The notes under the pieces are model-generated. The model saw only the letters and a program-made list of their open reading frames with translations, was not told the DNA's origin and made no database searches. From contig PUFA01000077.1 in assembly GCA_003508835.1 (NCBI GenBank), forward strand, positions 5,346,001-5,410,000: DNA of 64,000 bases, read 5' to 3'. This stretch comes from Eonycteris spelaea. Lineage: Eukaryota; Chordata; Mammalia; Chiroptera; Pteropodidae. Position numbers and translations under genes: made by a program. Each line of letters opens with the position of its first letter. The first letter of the stretch is position 1. Of the stretch, positions 26,011 through 37,821 are shown piece by piece.

Positions 26011-26244
26011 TTGTAGTGTTATCCTCCTGGCTGAGGATTTTTGTGAAAGCTGCTCTTTCTGGCAATAATGTTTTCTTCCAGCTAATAATCAATTTTTTCC
26101 CCAGTTTCCCCCTCATCACCTTTTCTTCTCAAACTACACAGTGTGCTCTACAAACAAACAAAAACCCCAGAAACCTGGTACTACATGCCCAGAGCACTGC
26201 AGAATCGTTCCTGGCCCTCTTCATACCGGTAAGTATTTGTTGCA

Positions 26245-26375
26245 CTGCTTTCATCCCCACCAGATTCTAAGCAAGTGAGAACAGAAACGGTATCTATCTT
26301 TAATGCTGCCAAATTTTGAGTTCTTCAGAGAGAATCTGGTATGTAGAAGGTGAGAAAAATTTGAAAACATGTTAT
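26245..26375 (+). repeat. L2-like LINE 3' end relic
   Basis: 'CACCAGATTCTAAGCAAGTGAGAACAGAAACGGTATCTATCT...CTGGTATGTAGAAGG' follows the L2 3' end in order. It is strongly diverged. Confidence 0.5.
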
Positions 26376-27664
26376 ATGTTTAAAACAATAAGATAAATTT
26401 TTACTCAAATACATTTTGTTCTTCCTTTTCTAATTGGCAGAGTTTTAAAAATATATTTTTAATATTTTAGATGTGTTTCTAATCCTTGTGTTCCCTATTA
26501 TTTCTTTATAGTGTGCCTTAGTATGTGATTCTCAGTTGCTCGAATTATTGTCTCAGTTCATTTTTATATCAGCAATTAGGTTAGGTCCCTCATAATGGGT
26601 TATATTTCTGACAGGTGAGTCTCATGCAGAATTTACAAATACGCAAAAGCATTTCTAAATAAAAATAACTATATTGTAATATAAGGAAGCACAAAAAAGA
26701 GTTAGTGAAAAAATAGAAGGTTTCAATATCTGCCAATAGGTGAGAACGTATCAAGTCGTTAGTAGAGGTGCGAACAGAGAAATGTTTTTTTCCTAGGAAG
26801 AAGCAGAGTAGACTCATGGGGGAAGGTTTTCTGAAGGACATAACAGAAAAGAAGGGAAAGTTCTACTTAATCTCGGGCAGCAGGGCAAATTTCAATAAAG
26901 ATGTGGAAATTAGTGTGCTAAGGTAGAAAAACAGAAAAAGTGATTTAAAGTAATTAGAACCAGAAGTGTATATGAGTTTGTCATAGAAGCTCAATTTAAG
27001 AGTCAAGGTATTAACAAATTTTGTATGTTAGGCCAAAGGGTTTGAATTTAATTCTGTGGTGAAAACGTACTATCGAAAATTACTCATTTCTGTGTGGCAA
27101 AAGTAAGCTGAGGATGAACACTACTCTGTGTTGAGGTCAGCAAGGAAGATGGGAAGCATATAAAAAAAAAACAGAGCTTAAATAGAACATGCAAATTATA
27201 TAAAAGAGAGAGTTAGAAATCTCTGTGTACTCGCTGGTATTATGGATGACTACAGTGAGTGTAGAGGAAATAAAATTGAACAGAGGTGGGAGAAGTTTAT
27301 TTTTGAGTCTAGGGAAGGAGTAGATTATAATTGCCTCTTGGATGTCGTGTAAGGTGATATTGAATATTTTAAAAAGTGGGAAGGCGTTGTATAATTGCAT
27401 ATAAGACGAATAAAAACACAGGTAGAGTAAAGCCAAACACCATATTCCCAACAGCTTAAAACTAAAGAGTTTGTCTTCAATAAAGCAGGAGAGCAAACGT
27501 TTTTAATATCTTTGATGTACATGATACTAGGCTAGATGGTGAAAACACAAAGATGACTAACAAAGTTTCTTGACTATAGATTGCATTTACTGAAGCAAAG
27601 GACATTTATTAGAATATTCATTTCTATAGAAAGCTACACATTTCATTATGTGCCTGTGGACAAG

Positions 27665-27905
27665 AGCTATAGTCTGAATGTTTGTATCCCCCAAAATTCA
27701 TATGTTGAAAATTATCCCCAAAATGATGGTGTTAGGAGGTTGGGCCTTTGGGAGGTGGCTAGGTCCTGAGAGCGAAGCCCTCATTAATGGGGTTGGGGCC
27801 CTTATAAAAGAGGCTCCAGGGGCTCTCTTGCCCCTCTTCCTTCCTTGTGAGGCTACAGAAGAAGTCTGTGATTCAGAAGAGGGGCGTCAACTGGCTATGC
27901 TAGCA
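27665..27905 (+). mobile_element. MaLR LTR (MST/THE/MLT1 group), partial
   Basis: The match to the MaLR LTR 5' part is strong: 'TATAGTCTGAATGTTTGTATCCCCC', 'AAATTCATATGTTGAAAATTATCC', 'TTAGGAGGTTGGGCCTTTGGGAGGTGG', 'GCGAAGCCCTCATTAATGGGGTT' and 'CCCTTATAAAAGAGGCTCC'. The 3' end is missing or unrecognisable. The short frames across it are not genes. Confidence 0.88.
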
Positions 27906-27999
27906 CTTAGTTTTTTTCATTTCATAACATCAAGAGTTGAGGAAATCGTCTCTTAACGTCTAATAAATTCCCCTACTAAAATTGGATGAATGTACTGAC

Positions 28000-28950
28000 T
28001 CATCTGTGTGAAAATATTAAAATGTATATTTATTTTTTAAAGCAAATTGGAGACCTCTCACTGGAGATATGAGGTTGCTAATAACAGATGACTGCGCCTA
28101 TCTAAAGAAATAGAAATGCTGCATAAAAATATCATGGTATGTTTAGAGAAAGCATAGAAACGCCGAAAAGGGGAGAAAGGAGGACCAGGACTCTAGAGAG
28201 CAAAAGACCTCAGATGCGTTAACGTCTGCGTTAACTTCTGCCTCATCTGGAAAACCTAGAGCTAGTTTCCAGTCCTGGGCAGATGAAAGAACCCAGAGGA
28301 AAAGTACCAGAGCACTGACCAGGCTGAGGGGGCTTCAAGCAGACAAAGTGTTTTCTCCCTCAGGATTTTTGGCACATGATATGGGAAGCTAAAAACAAAG
28401 CTGAAAGCACTTAAAGAGCATTATTGTCTCTGGAAACCAAATAGAAGTTAAGACAGAACAGGGAGAGAGGCAGTGCAGAATACATAGGGCCCTAGTTAAA
28501 AACAATAACGTACCAGGCATACATCACAGGTAGCTCTCAGAGACTGACAGCCGGGCTGTGATGCAGACTGACTTCAGCACGTGTCCTACTTGGATTACAG
28601 TGAATAGTCACCACCCTACCTGCCCAGCAGAGGGAGGTGTAAACCCTCTTAAGAGGTAGGTGACGTTATACAGAGCCTGTTCAATTTTTATGCACAAAGT
28701 CCGTATTTTGATTTTAAAAATGTACTAGGCATGACGAAAAAAACAAGCAAACATGACTGAAAATGAGTAGAGTCTAAATATTAAAAGCTAAATCAGGTTT
28801 GATGCAGATATTAGAATTAGCTCACCAGGACTCACAAATCTCTATGGTAAATATGCTATATAATAAACGGGGAAAAAAGGGGGGGATAAATAAATGAAAA
28901 GTTGGGGAATTCACTAAATAATTAGAATATCTAAAAATAATCAAATATTA
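28000..28950. other. Intergenic DNA
   Basis: The sequence is non-coding by inspection. A plus-strand CCAGCAGAGGGAG at 28624-28636 matches the CTCF core at 11 of 13 positions, which is only a weak motif hit. Confidence 0.45.
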
Positions 28951-29380
28951 AGAAACAAACCTAGTATTGTTTAAAAGTGTTATATACTTTAAACAGTGTG
29001 GATTATCCCAAATATTTAAGTGTTTTATTTAGAAAAGTAGTCAATACAAATCACATAAAAGACAAGAGAGAAAAATCATATAATGATAATGATAAATATA
29101 GAAAACAATAATAAAACTCAAAATCCTTTCACAATAAAAAAATTAGCAATAGAAGGGAATTCTCTTAATTTATTAAAATATCTGTATATCTTTTAAAAGA
29201 AACCTACTGCAAACATCTTACCTAATAGTGAACTGTTGAATAGAAAAAAGATGTTAAAATATTATGGCCAATGCAAAAAAATACAAAATAAAGAGAAGAC
29301 ATGATACTCAGTAAGGAAAATATCAATATCATTTTGACAAATGACTGTATACTTGGGAAATCATGAAGAGCTTAAAAACT
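28950..29380 (+). mobile_element. L1 ORF2 fragment, plus strand
   Basis: The order 'AAACCTACTGCAAACATCTTACCTAATAGTGAACTGTTGAATAG' and then 'TCATTTTGACAAATGACTGTATACTTGG' follows the L1 ORF2 reverse-transcriptase region. It is heavily mutated. Confidence 0.6.
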
Positions 29381-29384
29381 AAGT

Positions 29385-30165
29385 TACCATTTTATTTTTC
29401 TTTGTGATTCACGTAGTTCATATCCAATCAAATCTGTATGTCTTGAGATAAGAAGGGTTTTTTTTTCTCCAGATATATTTATTTCTTAGAGAATCACTAG
29501 TTAAAATGAACATTTTTTTCCCTTGATATTTTATATAAATGGCAATTATATCCCTTTCTTTTATTTTCTAATCGTTTCTACAATTAATTTTTCATATATG
29601 TGCAAATATGTTTCTAGATTCAATCTGTTATATTGATCCATGCTTATACTTGTTACTGTATCATACTTTATTAATCACTGTAGCCCTGTAAACCTTCTAA
29701 ATGTATTTTTTTTCAAAATTGTTTTGGTTAATCTGAAAACTATATATTTCCATAAAATATTTGGAATCAGCTTGTAAATTTCTATAAAAATCCTGCTGTG
29801 ATACTGATTGGAATTTTGTTGAATCCAGACAGAAATTCATGAAGCACTAACATCTCAAGAATACTGAGTCCTCTAGTAAATGAATATGGTCATATTTTTC
29901 TATTTATTTAGACCTTTTAAATCTCTCTCAGCTTAGTTTTGTGTGTATTCATATACACACATGTACATATAGTGTAAGTATATTATTTTTAATTCTGCTT
30001 TAGGTGGTATTTTGTTTCAAATTTGGAAATTAAAATTTTAGATATATAAATAGCTATTCTATGCATTATTTTTCAAGTCAGTTTCAATAGTTCAGTTCTT
30101 AAATGGCTATTTTATCTAAGCTTTAAAGTTTATTGACATAGAGCTGTTCATATTATTTTTGTTAT
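29385..30165 (-). mobile_element. L1 ORF2 fragment, minus strand
   Basis: Plus-strand wording such as 'TGATACTGATTGGAATTTTGTTGAATCC', 'ATCTCAAGAATACTGAGTCC' and 'TTTAGACCTTTTAAATCTCTCTCAGC' is the complement of L1 ORF2. It faces the piece at 28950-29380. Confidence 0.7.
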
Positions 30166-30383
30166 TCATTATTGTCATAGGTTCCCTATTAGTTTCCTAT
30201 ATACAATAGTTTACTTTTCTTGCTTTTTTCTGACTATCTAGTTTATGGTTGCTCAATCTTGGTACCATTGAATTGACATGTGGACCCAATCCTTTGTTCA
30301 GGGGGACTGTCTTCTGCATTGGAGGATGTCCTTGGCCTCTACCCTCTATGTGTTCATAGTACCACACCCCAAGCTGCAACAAG

Positions 30384-30425
30384 CAATAAATGAATGAATG
30401 AATGAATGAATGAATGAATGAATAA
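30384..30425. repeat. (GAAT)n microsatellite
   Basis: About nine GAAT units after an AATAAA. Confidence 0.95.
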
Positions 30426-30429
30426 ATTC

Positions 30430-31050
30430 AAGAACACTTGGGGGATTGGTTCAATTGCACAACCCTTTTTATCTACAAGATGTATTTATTCAGAGGTCCC
30501 AATATTGACAATTAGGGTTGAATCAAGAATGTAGCATCCATGATTCTCACTGGGTGGGCTTGGCAGTTGGCCCACGGTGGACACAGGAAAGGAGCAGGTG
30601 TTAGGAATAAGGTGAGTTTAACTTTGAACATGTTGATTTGCATGTGCTTTAAGAATCATACCAAAAAAAAAGTTTCTTAAGTAGCAGGATACAAGAGTTG
30701 AAATCTCAAGGGCAAGATCAAATTTTAGCTCAGTGCTAGTCTAGAGACATTAATTCAAGTGTCCTTATAGTAAGCAAAAAGAAGAATTATTCATGAAACT
30801 CATACGTTGAACTTGAGCAGCTGCCAGGGGAAAATGTATGTTTGTGTGTCCATCTTTAAAGCTCAAATAAATTATTTCTTTTAAGAGTCATGGGTAAGAA
30901 ACTAGCCAAGGCATAATCTTTCAAGATGTCATAAAGCATGATGAAAATAATAAAAAGTTAAGTGGGAGTGCAGAAGGGGGTTGCCCTAATCATTTACTTC
31001 TTTGCTCTCAGATGTATTCTCCACTCTTCTTCAAAGTATATCTCCCTAGA
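30430..31050. other. Intergenic DNA, nothing recognised
   Basis: No supported gene, RNA or repeat family. Confidence 0.45.
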
Positions 31051-31051
31051 T

Positions 31052-31267
31052 CAGGGGTCTCTAACTCCCAGGCCACAGAATAGAACTGGCCTATGGCTTG
31101 TTAGGAACCAAGCCGCACAGCAGGAGTGGGCAAGGAGCCAAGCTTCATCCATATTTACAGATGTTGCCCAGCACTAGCATCACTGCCTCAGCTCCACCTC
31201 GGTTCATCAGGCATTAGATTCTCATAGGAGCACGGGTCCCTGGTACCAAAAAGGTTGGGGACCACTA
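31052..31267 (+). mobile_element. MER1-like hAT-Charlie non-autonomous element
   Basis: The termini CAGGGGTCTCTAACTCCC and AAAGGTTGGGGACCACTA are near inverted repeats. The interior reads 'GGCCTATGGCTTGTTAGGAACCAAGCCGCACAGCAGGAG', 'GCATTAGATTCTCATAGGAGC' and 'GGTCCCTGGTACCAAAAAGG', typical of this hAT family. The flanks CCCTAGAT and CCCAGAT fit a decayed 8-bp target duplication. Confidence 0.85.
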
Positions 31268-31269
31268 CC

Positions 31270-31920
31270 CAGATGGCTTCACACCTGGCTTCTGAATAGA
31301 TTTCCCCAGTGTGAAGCACGAGAGTAAGATTTGAGCATCAGAGTAAAGAGAAAATGTACTTTTCCCCCCTCATCTTTCTGTCTGCTCTGAGCAGCTGCTC
31401 CCACAGGAGCCTCCTCCCTTTGTGGAAAGAGGGACAATAGTCTGTGTAATTGATCTCTGATAACGTCAACCCTTCTTTCCTCTGTCCCTCCAACACTATG
31501 GTGAGCAGTGGCTATTCTCATCGCTCATCTCTGGGTCGCGTCAAAATCCCATTTGCTTTTCAGCCCTTTCAACCCTTTTGTCACTACTTCCCCATAGAAA
31601 AGTCTTTCTACTGAAATGCCGTGCCTGGGCTCTGCTTTCTTGACTATAATCTGATACAACAAGGAAAACAAACGGGCAGGTGGAGGGACGGTCTTAGAGG
31701 AACAGGAATCCTATTAAAGAGGAAAACTTTTAAAGACATTCAGAGGTACATAAATTTATATAACAGGGCAGTTCCCTGATGAGAAGCATTTTTTAATTTT
31801 TATCAAATTCACTTATTAACAAAGGGATGAGTTCATTTATGTAGAAAGAGGGAGACTTTTACTATTTGAAGAGAGCCTTGAAGATAATGAATAAAAATGG
31901 GGTTTTTTTTAAATAAAAAA
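31270..31920. other. Intergenic DNA, nothing recognised
   Basis: An 80-codon minus-strand frame (31279-31521) has no recognisable domain or splice context. Confidence 0.45.
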
Positions 31921-31924
31921 ATTG

Positions 31925-32095
31925 TATATATTTAAGGTACATGGTAGATCTGGAGGACATTATGCTAAGTGACATAAGCCAGATACAGAAAGAAAAATAT
32001 TGCATGATCTCACTTACATGTGGAATCTAAAATGAATTGAATTCATAGAAGCAGAGAGTAAAACAGATGATAAGGTTTCAAATCTTTAGTGTGAA
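31925..32095 (+). mobile_element. L1 LINE 3' fragment, plus strand
   Basis: 'GACATTATGCTAAGTGACATAAGCCAG', 'GCATGATCTCACTTACATGTGGAATCTAAAA' and 'CATAGAAGCAGAGAGTAAAAC' are L1 3'-UTR hallmarks. Confidence 0.85.
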
Positions 32096-32299
32096 AAGTA
32101 AAAAAGGAGTAGATCAGAATATTGAGACATAAAATCCCTTAGCCAATAATATGTGGCAGCATCAATGAGAATTACACTAAATTTGTATGTATCCCGTAAA
32201 ATGTTTTTTTCATTTTTTTGCATAACCTAGAGCTCAGGGATTTTTCACAACTAAAAAAAGCATCTGAACTACCCAATCTAGTTGCACTTCATTGTCTTC

Positions 32300-32760
32300 T
32301 TTTAAAGGGATTATCATTTGTACACAATAATTCCAACTTTTTAAAGTATATAATTTGGTGACTTTCTACAATGTATATATCATCATGAAGACAACAACAA
32401 TCCAGATATAGAAAATATCAGTCACTCCTAAAAGGTCTCTCATGACCCAATGCAGTCAATGCCCTCTCTCCACACCTCCTCTTTTGCCCCTATAGTTTTA
32501 TATTTTCAGAATGGCATACAAATGGAATCATGTTGTCATATATACGGGATTTATATTATTTGGGGCTTCTGCCATTTACCATAATGCTTTAGATATTCCT
32601 TCATATTGTCGCATGCATGTATTGGTAGTTCATTTATTTTTATTGCTGAGTAGTATTTCATTGTACAGAGGTACCACAAGTTGTTTATCTATTAACCACT
32701 TGATAAACATTCGACTTCTCTATAATTTCAGCTATTTTGAATAAAGCTGCTAAAAAAAAA
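32300..32760 (-). mobile_element. L1 LINE 3' fragment, minus strand
   Basis: 'AATGGAATCATGTTGTCATATATACGGG', 'TGCTGAGTAGTATTTCATTGTACAGA' and 'TATTTTGAATAAAGCTGCTA' are the complement of the L1 3' end. A short plus-strand L1 scrap ('ATGGATAAACCTGAAGGATATAATGCCTAGTGAAATAAACCAG') follows at about 32865-32935. Confidence 0.85.
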
Positions 32761-33530
32761 TACTACCAATTGCATTTTACGTGTATATTTTTATCTGCAC
32801 AGGATTCTATAAAATTATGTATTAATTGACATAATAGTCCTGTCTTAATGTTTTTTCATCACCTGCAACATGGATAAACCTGAAGGATATAATGCCTAGT
32901 GAAATAAACCAGACCCAGAACAAGAAATTTAAAGGTTTTCCAAGGCCTATCAATGGTATCTGATTTCTATAATTGTTTTCTACAGGACACTTGAGTGTTT
33001 TCCTTTTGACTATTCAGTTTCTGAGTTAACTTTTTTTTTTTTTACATTAAATTATATCTACTCCCAAACTAGTGTGTTTTCTTTCCCCTCATTGGATCTT
33101 CACTGATGAACACATAAATAAACAGACAGAAGTCCAGTTTATAATAAGTGTTCTAAAGAAAATCAATGGGTTGTCATTTCAGAGCTAGGAAGAGATGGAG
33201 TTGTAATGGGAGCACATTAATGTTAATGGGTTCTCAAAGATCTTGGATTCTTTGAGAAGACGAATTTTAAAATGAAACCTGAATGGTAGGAAGGAGTCAA
33301 ATGTGTAAAGTGTCAGTGTCTCAACATAGGAAAAGGTAAGTAACAGGTAAAAACCTTGAGGTGGTCAAAGTATTTGAGTTTTTTTAGGGAAAGTTAAAAA
33401 GCCCAGTGGTTGAAAATTAGCAAGCCGGGGAAAGAAGAAAGATGCGCTGAAGGAAGCTAATGAACATTCAATAATTGCACAGATCAGGAGCTAGAAAACG
33501 AACAATCACACACACTTGTTTATATATTAT

Positions 33531-33655
33531 CTGTGGCTACCTTCACTTTAACAATGGCATGGCTGAGTAATTATAACAGAGAACATTTAGGCTATAAAGC
33601 CCAAAATATTTACTTTCTAGCTGTTTACAGAAAAAAAAAAATTTGCTGATCCCTG
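33531..33655 (-). mobile_element. MER20-like hAT element, minus strand, partial
   Basis: The segment runs from 'CTGTGGCTACCTTCACTTTAACAATGGCATGGCTGAGTAATTATAACAGAGA' through 'TATTTACTTTCTAGCTGTTTACAGAAA' to 'TTTGCTGATCCCTG'. It is the reverse complement of the element type at 20682. The other half is missing. Confidence 0.7.
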
Positions 33656-33929
33656 ATTTGAATATCTTTGCAAATAGTAAGAAAATTGGATGTCATTTTG
33701 GTGTGGAGAGTGGCATTGAAGAGTTTTATACAAGAGAGGAGCTAATACAAATGCCAATTATGATTTTATATCTTATTTTTGTCACTGGTAAGAAATACAT
33801 ATAAGTGCTATTTGAATGTACATAATGTAAAGGTAATCTTGACTGGAGTAGATAAGATTCTCCTGAAAAAAAAAGAATCAGACTCACTTTGCAGTTCTTT
33901 GTTTTAACACATATTGTACCTTTTCATAG

Positions 33930-34135
33930 GTCCATCATTCAGGGTATATTTGTATTTACTAAGTGGTTTAGCTATAACACTAGGTTTGTTAACATGGATA
34001 ACTGGACAGTATTTTGCACCATTTCCAATGATTCTCTGTGGATTTTTACCCATTATGACCTTCATCTGTGTCTACTTCCTACCCAAGGCCCAGTTCTACC
34101 TCTGCCTGATACCATAGTGGGTGTGAACATAATTC
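33930..34135 (+). pseudogene. Orphan SLC22 exon 9-like segment, copy A, frameshifted
   Basis: The segment follows TTTTCATAG and begins G-TCC like copy C exon 9. It reads SIIQGIFVFT in the splice-expected frame. The homology then moves to a second frame (SGLAITLGLLTWITGQYFAP, then MILCGFLPIMTFICVYFLPK). It moves again for LPLPDTI. At least two indels, near 33961 and near 34090, therefore separate three homologous pieces. No exons 6-8 were recognised upstream, where L1 and MER20-like insertions occupy much of the sequence. This is a pseudogene remnant of a third SLC22 copy. Confidence 0.78.
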
Positions 34136-34199
34136 ATTAATTTTTGACTAACTGGGTTCTGTCGTAGCATAGTGACACAGGAATGATTCCAAATTTTAC

Positions 34200-34345
34200 A
34201 TACATTTTGTATATTTGAGAATCTGTTTGTAGTGACCATAACACATATATTGAGATGCATGTATATACAGATGTTATATATATGTGCATATAAATATATA
34301 TTTGTGCATATGTACACATACATACGTGCATATATACATGCTTTC
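34200..34345. repeat. Alternating purine/pyrimidine AT/GT-rich tract
   Basis: Long runs of TATATATGTGCATATA-type sequence produce two overlapping minus-strand Tyr/Ile-rich frames that are low-complexity artefacts. Confidence 0.85.
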
Positions 34346-34349
34346 ATAT

Positions 34350-35140
34350 AGGTATGGATTTATGAAGGCATAAATGAACACACATAGTATTCTATAATTA
34401 TAAATTGATATGTACACAATTCATACATAATGAATATTATTAGAAACATGTAGAACTACACAAATATAAAAAATTTTAAATATACGAATACTAATATTTT
34501 ATGTATTTTTAATGTTTTAAGCCTAAAATAAGGTACTAGAAAAGCACAGACCAAATTTATTGACACATTTGCCTTAGGTGAAAAGATAGAGTAAGGAAAA
34601 GTTATTACTTTGTCAAAGCAGACTTCGATATTTTCCTGATGCTATTCTCATTCTATTATAAAACCACGTAAAGCAGATTTCATCTTACTTAACATAACAG
34701 AAGCATTCAATACAATTGATCAAGCTCCACCGTTGATATACTTTCTTATTTGTTTTACAGAGTCATACAATATTTTGGTTTTGTCTAAACTATGGGTGGG
34801 TTTCCTCTCAGTTACATTTTCTAGATCTTCTTTTCTCCTAACACCTAAACATGGAAGGCTCAGTTTAGCTACTAACAATTTTTCTATTTCTATTGACCGT
34901 TTTGGTAATCTCATCTAGTTTCATAACTTTAAGTACTATTTACATGCTGAAATTCATAAATTTTAACTTAATTTATCCCCATATTTCAGAATCCAAGGAG
35001 AACAGAGAGAGTGGACTAGAAGAAATATTATGAACAATATTTAAGATTAGTATTTTTAAATTCCCACAACATAATTAATACCCCAATAATTTTCCAAAAT
35101 TGATAATTAAGAACATCAAAATAATAAATAAGATACGTGG
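34350..35140. other. Intergenic DNA
   Basis: Two opposed short frames near 34720-34918 are present. Neither has a recognisable domain. Confidence 0.45.
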
Positions 35141-35144
35141 TGGG

Positions 35145-35526
35145 TTCTGTCTGGCTTTCTCCTTCTCTTGAAACAATCCCTCTGGGACTATCCAGAGGTC
35201 ATGATGTGAGGACACTCGAGAAACTTTATGAGGAAGTTCTCATAGTGGGAACTTAGACAGTCTGACAATAGTCAGCATCAACTTGCTAGCCATGTGAATT
35301 TTGGAAGTGGATCCTTCAGCTCCAACCAATACCTTAGCCCCCGTGGCCAACAACTGGGCTCCAACCTCCTGAGATAACCCAAAACCAGAATCGCCCAGGT
35401 ATTCTCAAATTCCTGAACCCCTGCAAATTGTGTGACATTATAAATATTTATTGATGTTTATAGCCACTTGAAGAAAGTTAACTTTGGGGTAATTTGTTAT
35501 GTATCAATAGATAACGAAAACACCAA
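35145..35526 (+). mobile_element. MLT1-type MaLR LTR, 3' part
   Basis: The order 'GAGGACACTCGAG', 'GTCAGCATCAACTTGCTAGCCATGTGAATTTTGGAAGTGGATCCTTCAGCTCC', 'ACCCAAAACCAGAATCGCCCAG', 'GACATTATAAATATTTATTGATG' and 'GGGGTAATTTGTTATGTATCAATAGATAAC' follows the MLT1 LTR to its 3' end. A 66-codon frame beginning in its end is not a gene. Confidence 0.8.
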
Positions 35527-35629
35527 CATATGGCACAGGGGGAAAAGAAATCTCTCTAATTTCAGCAACACTGAAAGTATGAACATATGTTACTTTGGGC
35601 AGTTTGTAAATTTTTATTTTGTTTTACTT

Positions 35630-36710
35630 TTTAGTGTGGTATTATATATGTACGATGAAATGCACTAATCTTAAAGATATAGTTCAGTGAGACTTGACAA
35701 ATATGCCCACCAGTGTAACTACAGCCCAAACAATTATAAAACATTTCATATATGCTCAAATTTCCCTTACTTGCCTTTCCAGGCAATTACCTCTTCTCCC
35801 AGAGGTAATAACTCTTTTTATTTCTATCATCATAAACGAGTTATGCCTATTCTAAAATTTCATAGCAATGGAATCTTTACATTTATGGCTGGTTTCTCTT
35901 GCTCAATATAATATTTTGCAATCCATCAATTCTTTTGTTATATAAAATATTTGTTTTATATTACTGAATAGTACTTTATTGCATCGATGTACCAAAATTT
36001 GTTTATCGACTCACCCGTTGATGTACATTGGTGCTGTTCCGGGTTTGGCTATAATGAGTCAGGTTATTATGAAATTACTTATACAAGTTTTTGTGTACAT
36101 AACTTTTCAGTTCTCTTAATGTAAAACCTGGGAGTGTAGTTGTGGTTAGGTACATGTTTAACTTTAAATAGAAACTGCCTAATATTTTATAAAGCAGTTA
36201 TATTTTTTAACATGACCACCAATAATGTACAACAGTCCAGTCCAAATTTCTCTATCTTCTGCCTAAGTTTGGTGTGGTCAGTCTTTTTAATTTTAGCTTC
36301 AAGCAGTATTTCACAGTTGCTGAATTTTCAATTCCCTAGTAGAATGTTGTTGAATTCCTTTTTATGTATTTAATAACCATTCAAATATATCCATTTGCAA
36401 AGAATTTGTTCAAATCTTTTTGTAATAGAAATCTTTGCTTTTTATTTTTCAGTTAAAGGAGAAATTTACAAAATCTAGATACAAGTTCTTTGTCAAACAT
36501 ATGATTTGAATATATCTTCTCTCAACCTATGGTTTGCCTACTCATCTCAGTATCTCGATGAGCAGAAATTTTAAATTTTGATGAAGATTCAATTTATCAT
36601 TTTTATTAATTGATAGTATTTCTCATGTTCTGTCAGAAATAGATGTCTAACTCATAAAATCATTTTGGTCATGCCCTTCAGCTTTAGGAAAGTACAGATC
36701 TGCTTAGCAA
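35630..36710 (-). mobile_element. Old L1 LINE 3' region, minus strand
   Basis: 'AATGGAATCTTTACATTTATGGCTGG', 'ACTGAATAGTACTTTATTGCATCGATGTACC', 'GTTTATCGACTCACCCGTTGATG' and 'TAGAAATCTTTGC...ACAAGTTCTTTGTCAAACATATGATTTG' are the complement of the L1 3' portion. All frames are broken. Confidence 0.85.
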
Positions 36711-37120
36711 TGGGATGATCTTAACCCATGACACAGAGAAACAATATACTTGATCAAGCTATGATATTTACATTGGCATAAATAAGTAAATGAATCATCT
36801 AGATTCAAACAGAGTTCAAGCCAACGGAAAATCAGATAATTTAGGCCTTTTGAGTTTCACAGAATCTATCCATCTCAAGGTCATTACCATTTGAGAATCA
36901 CAAGGGAAATCCTAGGTGAAAACCAGAGGTCCCTCACTGGGTTGTGTGCTGAACATCAACTTGATCCCCAGGCCCAGAAGGCTTGAAGAGCTCTCTGGGC
37001 TCCACAGTTCTTAGCTGCTACTTCTCCTCAATCCATGTGCTTCTATTTTAAAACCTGTAACTGCTTTGGAGGAAAAGCAGCATTAAGTTTAAAGCTTCCT
37101 CTCTGTGCTTTATTTTTTAT

Positions 37121-37213
37121 AAGGTATAAGACATACTATAATATTTCCAAACAGCAAACATTCCAGGAGTTATATTAGTGCCATTTATAAGGATCCTATT
37201 CTTGAAGTGACAG
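37121..37213 (+). repeat. Local direct repeat, copy 1
   Basis: 'GGTATAAGACATACTATA...GGATCCTATTCTTGAAGTGACAG' is repeated about 610 bp downstream with only a few differences. The function is unknown. Confidence 0.9.
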
Positions 37214-37733
37214 TGCTCTAGATTCCTCAGAACTTGGCGTTCTTCAAATTTTTTCAAAGAAAAAATATTTTTTACATTTCGTCTATAGATTTTTTAATCT
37301 ATTCTAAACAGGACTCTTTGCTTTTCAATGAGTATCAACCCTATAGCCCTAAAAATGTAACAGCACTTTGTATTTTAAAAAATATGACTTTGGAATGCCC
37401 CAGAGTAACAGAAATGCTATAAGATTCATCTGAGGTGTCATTTGGGGTCAGGGAAGAGGATCAAAAATAGGATCTGAAGATGGCGCTGAGAAAAAAAAAA
37501 TGGATATTTTCTTTCTGCTACATAATGAATTTAGCCTGTTCAAAAATTTAGAGACTATTCACATGGACTATGTTCTCCTAGGCTAATTCAGCATTTTCAC
37601 TAAGTAACAACAACAAGAACAACAAAACATTAAATTTTTAAGCAAAATTGAAAAGCTGAATGTTTCCTTACTTCTTGATTTATACTTGCTCTCCAATCCC
37701 AAAGGTATCAGGCTCAGACTCAATATTTGCCTT

Positions 37734-37821
37734 GGTATAAGACAAACTATATTTCCAAACAGCAAACATTCCAGGAGTTATATTAGCACCATTTATAAGG
37801 ATCCTATTCTTAAAGTGACAG
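37734..37821 (+). repeat. Local direct repeat, copy 2
   Basis: Near-identical to 37121-37213 through 'TTCCAAACAGCAAACATTCC' and 'ATTTATAAGGATCCTATTCT'. It has a small internal deletion and two or three substitutions. Confidence 0.9.

Larger units (their letters stand above)
24560..27660. other. Intergenic DNA with microsatellites and an L2 relic
   Basis: The sequence contains (GAAT)n at 24993-25035, interrupted (GT)n at 25963-26010 and an L2-like end at 26245-26375. The remaining sequence is AT-rich with no supported gene. Confidence 0.55.

Noticed and set aside
30780..30830. 'CATGAAACTCATAC' resembling the end of SLC22 exon 8 upstream of copy A
   Set aside because: The match is under 15 bases, out of frame and without a donor.
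34096..34347. Overlapping minus-strand Tyr/Ile/Cys-rich frames
   Set aside because: Artefacts of an alternating AT/GT tract and the antisense of the copy A exon.
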